This document shows positions 1 through 7,678 of a stretch of DNA of 7,930 bases, piece after piece. A program made the position numbers and the translations under genes. Numbering within the stretch: the first letter of the stretch is position 1; the number at the start of each line of letters is the position of its first letter. The notes beneath the pieces were generated by a model. It was not told where the DNA came from and did not search any database. It saw only the letters and a list, made by a program, of their open reading frames with translations. The DNA is from JAKFWI01 sp050246435 (GTDB lineage Bacteria; Pseudomonadota; Alphaproteobacteria; Caulobacterales; Aquidulcibacteraceae): assembly GCA_050246435.1 (NCBI GenBank), contig JBFWWB010000119.1:1-7930 (forward strand), given 5' to 3'.

Positions 1-50
1 AACGATAAGAAATCCAGGCCCGTTGCGTCATGGCATTCCTAATTCTCGCG

Positions 51-68
51 GAGCACGCGGGCGTGCTC
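51..68. repeat. Perfect 8-bp inverted repeat (hairpin)
   Basis: GAGCACGC at 51-58 and GCGTGCTC at 61-68 are perfect reverse complements separated by two G residues. As RNA the loop would need to open to about four bases, leaving 7 bp. No T-run follows on the plus strand, so it is not a classical intrinsic terminator. It could be the remnant end of an upstream transcript or a protein-binding palindrome. Confidence 0.5.
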
Positions 69-170
69 GCAAAGCATGTGCCGCATCCGTTACCTGATGC
101 TTAACGGCAAATAGCGTAAGAAATTTGTCTTGAACAAGGTCGCACCGCAGCCAGGCGATTCCCAGCCGGG

Positions 171-238
171 TTGCTGCGTTTCGCCTCCGGCGTGTTGCTG
201 CACTGCACAAAAAAGCGGTTGACTTCGCACCTGCAGCA
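171..238. promoter_or_regulatory. TGC-rich repeat cluster, candidate PhaR-type operator
   Basis: TTGCTGC occurs at 171-177 and again at 195-201, exactly 24 bases apart. The second copy extends into TTGCTGCACTGCACAA (195-210), and TGCAGCA at 232-238 is the same TGCTGCA motif on the opposite strand. The polyhydroxyalkanoate regulator PhaR of Paracoccus and Rhodobacter is known to bind TGC-rich sites (CTGC-spacer-GCAG type) upstream of phasin genes. Position upstream of a phasin fits that role. The assignment is inferred from motif and location only; no phaR gene lies in this window. Confidence 0.4.
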
Positions 239-247
239 TGGGAGCCT
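219..247 (+). promoter_or_regulatory. Possible phasin promoter (weak)
   Basis: TTGACT at 219-224 followed by TCG resembles the -35 element of alphaproteobacterial housekeeping promoters. The hexamer 17 bases downstream (242-247, GAGCCT) is a poor -10 match, so only half of the promoter is supported. If it is real, the third TGC motif (232-238) would sit between -35 and -10, where a repressor would block polymerase. Confidence 0.25.
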
Positions 248-286
248 GAGTCGTGAGGCGGGCGGCTAGACGGCGTCGGCCGCGTC

Positions 287-321
287 GGGCGTGAGCCCAG
301 TCCCGGGGGCGGCAAGCCCGG
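287..321 (+). other. Two small hairpins in the phasin 5' leader
   Basis: GGGC-GTGA-GCCC at 287-298 forms a 4-bp stem capped by a GNRA-type tetraloop. CCGGG at 303-307 pairs with CCCGG at 317-321. They end three bases before the ribosome binding site at 324-329. They could stabilise the mRNA or affect translation start, but in a GC-rich genome short stems like these also arise by chance. Confidence 0.35.
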
Positions 322-336
322 CGAAGGAGATTATGG

Positions 337-816
337 ATGGCCAGTTCAAAAGCATCGCAGAGCGTTCGAGAGGCGAAAGACGCGGCGGAAGCCGCGGCGC
401 ACTCTTTTGAACGATTCGCGAATGGCTCGGGTGAAGCGATGAAGGGCAACATGGAACGCGCAATGACGGCGGCGGCCGAAATGAACGCCTTCGGCAAGGA
501 AAATTTCGAAGCCTGGGTCGCGTCCACGGCGGCGACGACCAAGGGCATGGAGGCGATCTCGGCCCGCGCGGTCGCGTTCTCCAAGCAGGCGCTTGAAAAT
601 CACGTGGCGGCGACGAAGTCGCTCATGACCGCGAAGAGCGTCCAGGAAGTGATTGAACGCCAAACCGAATACGCGCGCAGCGCGTTCGATGGCTATGTCG
701 CCGAACTGACCAAGATGTCGGACCTGATGGCCGGTTACGCAAAGGACGCGCTGAAGCCGCTGAACGAGCGGGTCTCGGCGGTGTCCACGATCATGCAGAG
801 CGCGCGCGTCCGCTAG
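337..816 (+). CDS. Phasin family protein (PHA granule-associated)
   Basis: This 159-residue protein belongs to the phasin_2 type, amphipathic helical proteins that coat polyhydroxyalkanoate granules and control their number and size. The assignment rests on the family-typical stretches NFEAWVASTAATTKGMEAI (about residues 53-71) and AKSVQEVIERQTEYARSAF (about 99-117), its length, its lack of cysteine and signal peptide, and its almost wholly helical, alanine-rich composition. The start at 337 has AAGGAG at 324-329, seven bases upstream. A second ATG at 333 lies in another frame and stops after 25 codons. The gene ends at a strong intrinsic terminator and precedes clpS, an order I recall from other alphaproteobacteria. 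Some family members act in stress response rather than on granules, so an actual PHA role is likely but unproven. Confidence 0.9.
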   Translation: MASSKASQSVREAKDAAEAAAHSFERFANGSGEAMKGNMERAMTAAAEMNAFGKENFEAWVASTAATTKGMEAISARAVAFSKQALENHVAATKSLMTAKSVQEVIERQTEYARSAFDGYVAELTKMSDLMAGYAKDALKPLNERVSAVSTIMQSARVR

Positions 817-842
817 GATCGCCGCTCATTGAGGGGGCAGGC

Positions 843-880
843 AAGGCCCGGTCGCGAAAGCGGCCGGGCCTTTCGCATTT
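843..880 (+). terminator. Intrinsic terminator after the phasin gene
   Basis: AAGGCCCGG at 843-851 pairs with CCGGGCCTT at 864-872. Inside it, a T-G wobble (852/863) and CGC/GCG close on a GAAA tetraloop (856-859), giving about 13 continuous pairs. The stem runs into TTTCGCATTTT. It lies 27 bases past the phasin stop and separates that gene from clpSA. Confidence 0.88.
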
Positions 881-933
881 TGGCGGGCCCTTTGCGCCGA
901 GGCGAGTCCTTGCGGCTTTTTACGGCCTTCCGG

Positions 934-947
934 CGCCCGATCGGGCG
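934..947. repeat. 14-bp perfect palindrome upstream of clpS
   Basis: CGCCCGATCGGGCG is its own reverse complement. It sits between the phasin terminator and the clpS leader, about 150 bases before clpS. It could be an operator or a second hairpin, but no T-run follows and its GC richness raises the chance of coincidence. Confidence 0.35.
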
Positions 948-975
948 GCGCCGCGCAGGGCAAGTCCTGTCAAGG

Positions 976-1009
976 GCTTCCATAAAATCGAGAAGGACAT
1001 AGATAATTA
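976..1009 (+). promoter_or_regulatory. AT-rich block, candidate clpSA promoter region
   Basis: The stretch from 981 to 1009 is markedly AT-rich in a GC-rich setting and contains two -10-like hexamers, TAAAAT at 983-988 and GATAAT at 1002-1007. Neither has a convincing -35 element at 16-18 bases. A promoter is expected here because an intrinsic terminator closes the preceding gene, but the exact start site cannot be fixed by eye. Confidence 0.3.
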
Positions 1010-1071
1010 GGCGTGAGGCGGCGGGATCGTGGGTTCCGCCGGCTCTTCGGCAGGGCAAACTTTGCAGGAAC

Positions 1072-1093
1072 CCCACTGGAAGCCCACTGGAAG
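1072..1093 (+). repeat. Tandem 11-bp direct repeat carrying the clpS SD
   Basis: CCCACTGGAAG occurs twice in direct succession, at 1072-1082 and 1083-1093. Each copy ends in GGAAG, a Shine-Dalgarno-like core. The second copy lies four bases before the clpS ATG at 1098, so it is the likely ribosome binding site and the first is a duplicate set 11 bases upstream. Confidence 0.8.
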
Positions 1094-1097
1094 CCCC

Positions 1098-1433
1098 ATG
1101 AGTGAACGACGCGACGACGAGGGCGGAGACGGGCAGGACAACGACACTGGCGTTGTCACGCGCACCCGCACGCAAACGAAAAAGCCCTCACTTTATCGCG
1201 TGGTCATCCTGAACGACGACTACACGCCGATGGAATTCGTCGTCTACGTGCTGGAGCGCTTCTTCAGCAAGAGCCGCGAGGAGGCCACCCGGATCATGCT
1301 GCACGTGCATCAGCACGGTGTCGGCGTGTGCGGCGTGTTCACCTACGAGGTGGCCGAAACCAAGGTCGCCCAGGTGCTCGATCTCGCGCGGCGAAACGAA
1401 CATCCGCTGCAATGCACGATGGAAAAGGAATAA
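1098..1433 (+). CDS. clpS: ATP-dependent Clp protease adaptor ClpS
   Basis: ClpS is the cytoplasmic adaptor that binds proteins with destabilising N-terminal residues and hands them to ClpA for degradation by ClpAP. The 111-residue product has a disordered acidic N-terminal tail (1-28) followed by the conserved core: LNDDYTPMEFV (38-48), containing N39, D40 and D41, which correspond to the residues that hold the substrate N-terminus; M45, the specificity gate; and H71, equivalent to E. coli H66. CGVFTYEVAETKV (78-90) and EHPLQCTMEKE close the fold. I chose the ATG at 1098. The frame also opens at GTG 1029, but that would add 23 residues not seen in the family and would place the start before the GGAAG site. 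clpA follows after 7 bases, so the two are cotranscribed. Alphaproteobacteria may carry a second ClpS paralogue; clpA linkage favours this being the main one. Confidence 0.97.
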   Translation: MSERRDDEGGDGQDNDTGVVTRTRTQTKKPSLYRVVILNDDYTPMEFVVYVLERFFSKSREEATRIMLHVHQHGVGVCGVFTYEVAETKVAQVLDLARRNEHPLQCTMEKE

Positions 1434-1440
1434 GCTCCCC

Positions 1441-3759
<2,319 letters not shown>

Positions 3760-3781
3760 ACGCCCGGCGCAGCGAGAAGGG

Positions 3782-3811
3782 AACGGCCGCGTCGCAAGGC
3801 GCGGCCGTTTT
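3782..3811 (+). terminator. Intrinsic terminator of the clpSA operon
   Basis: AACGGCCGCG at 3782-3791 pairs perfectly with CGCGGCCGTT at 3800-3809 around an 8-base loop, and the stem runs into TTTTCGTT. It begins 23 bases after the clpA stop and separates the operon from the hydrolase gene. Confidence 0.88.
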
Positions 3812-3874
3812 CGTTGCGGGCTTGCTCATCACGGGCCGGCGCGCGCACACTCGCTGAAAAATGGGGAGGCGCGG

Positions 3875-4711
3875 ATGCCGTACGCCGAGAACGGGGCCGC
3901 CAAAATCTATTATGAGACAGAAGGCGCGGGCGCGCCGCTGCTGCTGATCCACGGCTTCACGGCACAGCTTGTAGGCTGGCGCGCGGGCTTGAAGGCGGCG
4001 CTCGTGCGCGCCGGCTTCCGCCTCATCCTGCTCGATAACCGCGACGTCGGCCTGTCTCAGAAATTCGGCGGCCCGGACGATGTCGACGGCGGCTACGATC
4101 TTTCCGATATGGCGCGCGATTGCGTCAGCGTGCTCGACGCGCTGGGCGTGGGTAAGGCGCACGTCATGGGCCAGTCGATGGGCGGCATGATCGCGCAGCT
4201 GATGGCGCTGGAGCATCCCGATCGCACGGCTTCGGCCGTGTTTGTCTACACCACGCCCAATCAGGGATTCCGCGTCGGGCCGCAGCCGTCGCCGCACCCG
4301 ATGTCGCTGCGGCCGGAGCGTCTGGCGCGCGAAGCCGCAATCGCGGCATGGCTGGAGCGGGAGCGTGAATGCCGTTCCACGGCGTACATGTTCGATGAGT
4401 CCTGGGCGGCTACATTGGGCGCGCTCAACTTCGATCGCTCTTACGCGCCGGACGGCAACGCGCGCCAGTTTCATGCGATGCGGCGCTCATACGATCGCCT
4501 GCCGCGGCTCGGCGAGATCACGCTGCCCACGGCGATCCTGCATGGGCGCGAAGATCGTCTTCTCGAATATAATGGATCGATCGCGATGGCGCAGGCGATC
4601 CCCGGCGCGGAGCTGCACCTCTACCCCGGCATGGGGCACGAATTGCCCGCACCGCTTTGGGAGGAGTTCGCCGCCATCGCGCGGCGCACCGCCGCGCGCG
4701 CGGAGGCTTAG
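3875..4711 (+). CDS. Alpha/beta-fold hydrolase (esterase-like)
   Basis: This is a 278-residue cytoplasmic alpha/beta hydrolase with no signal peptide. A complete catalytic set is visible: oxyanion-hole motif HGF (26-28), nucleophile elbow GQSMGG with S101, acid D227 in LHGREDR, and H255 in GMGHELP. The LDNRDVGLS segment after the third strand is typical of the esterase / RdmC-like branch, and a helical lid spans roughly residues 135-195. Substrate cannot be told from sequence; an ester or lactone is most likely, and a haloalkane or epoxide substrate is less likely. The ATG at 3875 is set by GGGGAGG at 3863-3869, five bases upstream; the frame is open further upstream into clpA but reads as arginine-rich shadow. 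A terminator separates it from clpA. Its TAG stop overlaps the TAA stop of the convergent kinase gene. Confidence 0.9.
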   Translation: MPYAENGAAKIYYETEGAGAPLLLIHGFTAQLVGWRAGLKAALVRAGFRLILLDNRDVGLSQKFGGPDDVDGGYDLSDMARDCVSVLDALGVGKAHVMGQSMGGMIAQLMALEHPDRTASAVFVYTTPNQGFRVGPQPSPHPMSLRPERLAREAAIAAWLERERECRSTAYMFDESWAATLGALNFDRSYAPDGNARQFHAMRRSYDRLPRLGEITLPTAILHGREDRLLEYNGSIAMAQAIPGAELHLYPGMGHELPAPLWEEFAAIARRTAARAEA

Positions 4712-5712
4712 TTCGGCAGTTTCAGGGTATGGCGCGTGCCGTCCGGGCCCGTCTCCACGGTTAACTCGCCGTTCGCCTGCATCACGAAAGCCTCGATCAG
4801 GCGCCGGCCCAGGCCCTGGCTGGCTTCGGCATCCTCCGGCAGACCGCGCCCATCGTCGGCGACGACGAGTTCGTAGCCCCCCTCGGCCGCACTGAACTTC
4901 ACGATGATCCGTCCGCTTTCGCGGCCGATGAATGCGTGCTTGGCGGCGTTCGTCGCCAATTCATTGACCAGAAGGCCGACGGACACCGCGCGGTCGCGCG
5001 GCAGGAAGGCCATGACGGCCTTGCTTTCGATTCTGATCGCGCCACGCAGGAAGAGCGCCTCGTTCAGCGCGTCGCACAGCTCGGTTAGATAATCGCGCAT
5101 CTCCACGCTCGCGACGTCGCCGGAGAAGCGATAGAGGTGGCGGTGCGCGCGCGCGATGCTGTCGACGCGCGCCAGCGCCTCGCCCAGCGCCGCTTTCGTC
5201 GGCTCGTCTTTCGCGCGCCGTCGCTGCAAATCGAGCAGGCTCGCCACCACAGTGAAGTTGTTTTTCACGCGATGCTCCACTTCGCGCAGGAACAGATCGC
5301 GCTCCTCCAGTTTGGCGTTGCGCTCATCCACCGCGTGGCGCACCGCCTGGCGGAATGCCTCGGCGATGAAGATCATCAGGCAATTGGAAAGGAAGATCAC
5401 CGCGATGCGCGGGCCGTCCGTCGTGTCGGCGAGCGCGAAGCTGTTACGGAACGGCAGCACGAAATACCACGCCGCCAGAACGCCGATCACCAGCGCCACG
5501 AAACCCGAGAGCCAGCGCGCGAGCAGGGTCGCCGTCAGTACAGCGGGATAGATCAGCGCGAAGGGCCCCGCGTCCGCGGCGAACGCGTTGATCGCCACGC
5601 GGATGGCGGCGGCCACCGCATCGCAGAGCAAGGCGAAAAGGATCTGGCTGGCGAGGGGCGGAAGGTATGGGGACAGCCGTTCCGGCACGTCCAGTTCGCC
5701 CAGGCGCTTCAT
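4708..5712 (-). CDS. Membrane-anchored HisKA_2 sensor histidine kinase
   Basis: This 334-residue kinase should autophosphorylate on a histidine and pass the phosphate to a response regulator. The N-terminal part (about 20-120) is hydrophobic, with probable membrane helices at 24-44, 51-84 (one or two) and 102-120, resembling the DUF4118 / KdpD-type membrane module. A short coiled stretch leads to the HisKA_2 dimerisation domain with EVEHRVKNN, phosphoacceptor H147, then a HATPase domain with N box NELATNAAKH (250-259), G1 box DDGRG (286-290) and a GLG motif (300-302). No PAS, GAF or receiver domain is present. HisKA_2 and related HWE kinases in alphaproteobacteria often feed the PhyR general stress pathway, which is a possible but unproven role here. 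No response regulator is adjacent. The Shine-Dalgarno before the ATG at 5712 is weak, but the next methionine (112) would remove most of the membrane part. Confidence 0.9.
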   Translation of the reverse strand: MKRLGELDVPERLSPYLPPLASQILFALLCDAVAAAIRVAINAFAADAGPFALIYPAVLTATLLARWLSGFVALVIGVLAAWYFVLPFRNSFALADTTDGPRIAVIFLSNCLMIFIAEAFRQAVRHAVDERNAKLEERDLFLREVEHRVKNNFTVVASLLDLQRRRAKDEPTKAALGEALARVDSIARAHRHLYRFSGDVASVEMRDYLTELCDALNEALFLRGAIRIESKAVMAFLPRDRAVSVGLLVNELATNAAKHAFIGRESGRIIVKFSAAEGGYELVVADDGRGLPEDAEASQGLGRRLIEAFVMQANGELTVETGPDGTRHTLKLPN

Positions 5713-5812
5713 GGCTTTACCGAACGATCCCGCGCGCGGCGCGTCAAGCGCTCACAGCCGAACCAGCCCCGGTCATTCCCCAGGCGGTTGCAAATCGCCG
5801 CTTGATCCCCAC

Positions 5813-5832
5813 CGCATTTTCGTCGAAATGCG
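5813..5832. repeat. Inverted repeat CGCATTT-N6-AAATGCG
   Basis: Perfect 7-bp arms at 5813-5819 and 5826-5832 flank six bases in the 163-bp gap between the divergent kinase and secreted-protein genes. It lies 43 bases before the secreted-protein start. It may be an operator or an mRNA leader hairpin for that gene; there is no evidence that picks between them. Confidence 0.4.
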
Positions 5833-5875
5833 CGGCGATCTCAGAACACGGCGAAGTCGCCTCAGGAGGAAAAGC

Positions 5876-6298
5876 ATGAAAATCGCACTCGGCGCCGCGC
5901 TTGCGGCCCTCGCCCTGGCCGCCGCGGCCCCGACCCTGGCGCACGCCCAGGCGGCTTGCCCGGCGTTGCCCGCCGCCGCCCCGGCGATCCCGGATGGTGC
6001 GACCGCGAAGCAAAAGGACATGACCGCCGCGGGCAAGGCGATGTCGGCGTGGGTCACGAAGGTGAACGCCCATAGCGATTGCGAACGCAAGAAGATCGAG
6101 GCCGAGCGCGCCGCAAACCCGACCTTGGCGCAGTATTTCGACCTCCAAACCAAGCTGAAGGCCATCCAGGACGCCCCGGAAGTGAAGGCCCACCTGGCCA
6201 AGGTGGATTCCTTCAACACCGAGATGGCCGGCCCGGCGGCGACCGCCGAAAAGTGGGAAGCGGCTACGAAGGTTTACAACGCCCGCATCAAGAAGTAG
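5876..6298 (+). CDS. Small secreted protein with two cysteines, unknown function
   Basis: This 140-residue protein starts with a clear Sec signal peptide (residues 1-24 or 1-26): a short basic start, an alanine/leucine core and an AHA or AQA cleavage site. It is therefore predicted to be periplasmic or secreted. The mature part begins with CPALPAAAPAIPDG, has a lysine/alanine-rich helical middle, and contains exactly two cysteines, C28 and C69, which could form a disulfide. Two cysteines bracketing a proline-rich 'IPDG' turn and a helix recall unnamed small exported proteins I have seen in sphingomonads and Caulobacterales; I cannot name the family. The ATG at 5876 is fixed by AGGAGG at 5864-5869, six bases upstream, the best ribosome binding site in the window, so the product may be abundant. 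It is divergent from the kinase gene. Confidence 0.85.
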   Translation: MKIALGAALAALALAAAAPTLAHAQAACPALPAAAPAIPDGATAKQKDMTAAGKAMSAWVTKVNAHSDCERKKIEAERAANPTLAQYFDLQTKLKAIQDAPEVKAHLAKVDSFNTEMAGPAATAEKWEAATKVYNARIKK

Positions 6299-6317
6299 CG
6301 CCGCGGGAAATCCCTTG

Positions 6318-6332
6318 TTGACTAAAGGTTAA
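6318..6332 (+). promoter_or_regulatory. CtrA-box-like site TTGA-N7-TTAA
   Basis: TTGACTAAAGGTTAA differs from the CtrA full-site consensus TTAA-N7-TTAA by a single base and keeps the exact 7-base spacing. It lies 49 bases before the DUF2336 start, a sensible promoter position, in a short AT-rich island between two genes. CtrA is the cell-cycle regulator of Caulobacter and relatives. Its presence in this organism is inferred, not shown. TTGACT at 6318-6323 could alternatively be a sigma-70 -35 element, though no -10 match follows. Confidence 0.4.
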
Positions 6333-6381
6333 AGCTCCCCGTGGTTTGGTCGGCCGTGAAGTCGGGCGGACCGCGGGGCGC

Positions 6382-7581
6382 ATGAACGACATCGATCCAG
6401 TTTACGAGCTGGAGGCCGATCAGGAGGCGATGTCGCGGGCGCGGACGCTAATTGCGCAGCGCTTGGCGGACATCGTCACCTGGCCAGCCACCCGCATCGC
6501 CCCGCACGAGCGCCAGCTCGCGGGGGACATACTCATCGGGCTGTTGCGGACCAGCGCTGCGGATGTTCGCGCGCGCTGCGCCGAACGCCTCGCCGTCATC
6601 GTCGATGCGCCGAAAGTCGTGCTGCGCTATCTCGCGCGCGACGACATCGCCATCGCGCGCCCCCTGTTGGAAAACTCTCCCGCGCTGGACGACGCCGATC
6701 TCGTGGCCACCATCCGCGCCGGCTCTCCGGAGCATTGGCGAGCGATCGCCACCCGCCGCAATCTTTCGGAATCCGTTACCGACGCGCTCATCCGCACCGG
6801 TGATGCGCCGGCGATCCAGACCATGCTGGTCAACGCGTTCACGCGGCTTTCCGCGCCGGGTGTGGATATGATCGTGGCGCTCTCGCGCGAACACCGCCAG
6901 CTCGCCGGGCCGCTGCTCGGGCGCGAGGAAATCAAGCCTGCGCAAGGCCTCACGCTGTTCTGGTGGGTGGATTCGGAGGTGCGGCTGCACATTCTGCGCC
7001 GCTTCGCGGTGGACCGCGCGGTGCTGCTCCAGGAGGTGTCGGATCTGTTCGCCCGCGCGGCGCAAGAAAACTGGACTGACATGGAGGCCCGCCAGGCGCT
7101 GGCCTTCATCGAGCGCCGCCAGCGCAATCGCGGCGCCGCCCAGCGCAGCGCGTATTCGACCCTGGAGAACGCCGTCACCGCGCTGTCGGAAAAAGGCGTG
7201 ACGCGCGACATCGTCATCGAGATCGCGCTGCTTGCCGGCGTGAAGCCCGCCACCGGCGCGCGGATTTTAAGCGATCCCGGTGGTGAGCCGATCGCCATTC
7301 TTGCGAAGGCCACCGGGCTGAAGCGCGACTATCTTTTGATGCTCTGGAAGGGGCTGAAGCGGCCGGTGGACGCCGATCCGAAATCGCCGTTCGGCCGCAC
7401 CAATTTCATCTTCGACACTTTGGCGACGGCGAAGGCGCAAACCGTACTGCGCTACTGGAATTGGGCGCTGACATCGGACGCGCCCGCCGGCGTTGCGCGC
7501 ACGGATCCGCTAGATCAGGCGCTTGAGTTCGCGCCGGCCCGACGCACCGCCTCGCTCGTCCTCGGCTGGCGGCAGAGTTAG
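6382..7581 (+). CDS. DUF2336 domain-containing protein
   Basis: This 399-residue protein belongs to the DUF2336 family, found mainly in alphaproteobacteria and without an assigned biochemical role. The match rests on the family pattern: repeated helical hairpins with VRARCAERLAVI (66-77), LARDDIAIARPLLENSPAL (83-101), then HWRAIATRRNLS, LIRTGDAPAI, and the C-terminal GEPIAILAKATGL segment. It looks like an all-helical, HEAT-like solenoid with no signal peptide or membrane segment, so a cytoplasmic scaffold or interaction role is plausible. The ATG at 6382 has only a weak GGGG upstream. An in-frame ATG at 6430 follows AGGAGG at 6422-6427, but only two bases separate them, which is too tight. 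I keep 6382 because it retains more of the N-terminal helix; this is uncertain. It is 83 bases downstream of the secreted-protein gene, with no clear terminator between. Confidence 0.85.
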   Translation: MNDIDPVYELEADQEAMSRARTLIAQRLADIVTWPATRIAPHERQLAGDILIGLLRTSAADVRARCAERLAVIVDAPKVVLRYLARDDIAIARPLLENSPALDDADLVATIRAGSPEHWRAIATRRNLSESVTDALIRTGDAPAIQTMLVNAFTRLSAPGVDMIVALSREHRQLAGPLLGREEIKPAQGLTLFWWVDSEVRLHILRRFAVDRAVLLQEVSDLFARAAQENWTDMEARQALAFIERRQRNRGAAQRSAYSTLENAVTALSEKGVTRDIVIEIALLAGVKPATGARILSDPGGEPIAILAKATGLKRDYLLMLWKGLKRPVDADPKSPFGRTNFIFDTLATAKAQTVLRYWNWALTSDAPAGVARTDPLDQALEFAPARRTASLVLGWRQS

Positions 7582-7591
7582 CGCCGCTCAC

Positions 7592-7654
7592 AGGCGAAGG
7601 CGCCCCAAGCTGGCGTCGGCGGCGGCGCGAGGCTAAACCCGATTTCGCCTTTCT
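7592..7654 (+). terminator. Weak terminator-like structure after the DUF2336 gene
   Basis: AGGCGAA at 7592-7598 can pair with TTCGCCT at 7644-7650, followed by TTCT, and an inner CGCC/GGCG pair (7601-7604 with 7612-7615) could fold inside the long loop. The 45-base loop makes this a poor intrinsic terminator, so readthrough or a Rho-dependent end is equally possible. Confidence 0.2.
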
Positions 7655-7678
7655 GGTGAGTCGCGGGGCTGAATTCCG

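Larger units (their letters stand above)
1..336. other. Non-coding region upstream of the phasin gene
   Basis: I see no credible gene here. Reading frames on either strand are short, arginine- and proline-rich and match no family I know. The stretch holds a perfect 8-bp inverted repeat near its left end (51-68), a cluster of TGC-rich motifs (171-238), a possible -35 element at 219-224, and two small hairpins (287-298 and 303-321) just before the phasin ribosome binding site. Plus-strand frames open at the left edge close by position 94, so the end of an upstream gene cannot be excluded, but none is recognisable. Confidence 0.7.

Noticed and set aside
102..116. TTAA half-site as a CtrA box upstream of the phasin
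   Set aside because: The second half at 7-base spacing is TAGC rather than TTAA; only a half-site matches.
28..584. Minus-strand open frames of 95, 164 and 65 codons across the phasin and its leader
   Set aside because: They run antisense to a clear phasin, lack ribosome binding sites and family motifs, and have the Arg/Ala/Pro-rich composition typical of shadow frames in GC-rich DNA.
1067..1090. GGAAC as a general-stress (EcfG) -35 element before clpS
   Set aside because: There is no GTT at the required 16-18 base spacing, and the motif would put the transcription start at or inside clpS.
1029..1097. N-terminal extension of ClpS from GTG 1029
   Set aside because: The added 23 residues are not family-like, include the tandem repeat, and GGAAG immediately precedes the ATG at 1098.
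813..1175. Minus-strand 120-codon frame between the phasin and clpS
   Set aside because: It overlaps the intrinsic terminator and the clpS 5' end, and is arginine-rich with no recognisable domain.
5730..5739. CCGCGCGCGG palindrome before the kinase gene
   Set aside because: Simple alternating CG sequence; expected by chance in this base composition.
5137..5805. Plus-strand 222-codon frame opposite the histidine kinase
   Set aside because: It is the antisense shadow of the kinase HATPase, HisKA_2 and membrane regions, rich in Arg, Gln and His, with no domain or ribosome binding site.
6305..6314. GGGA-AA-TCCC as a terminator after the secreted-protein gene
   Set aside because: The stem is only 4 bp with a 2-base loop, and no T-run follows.
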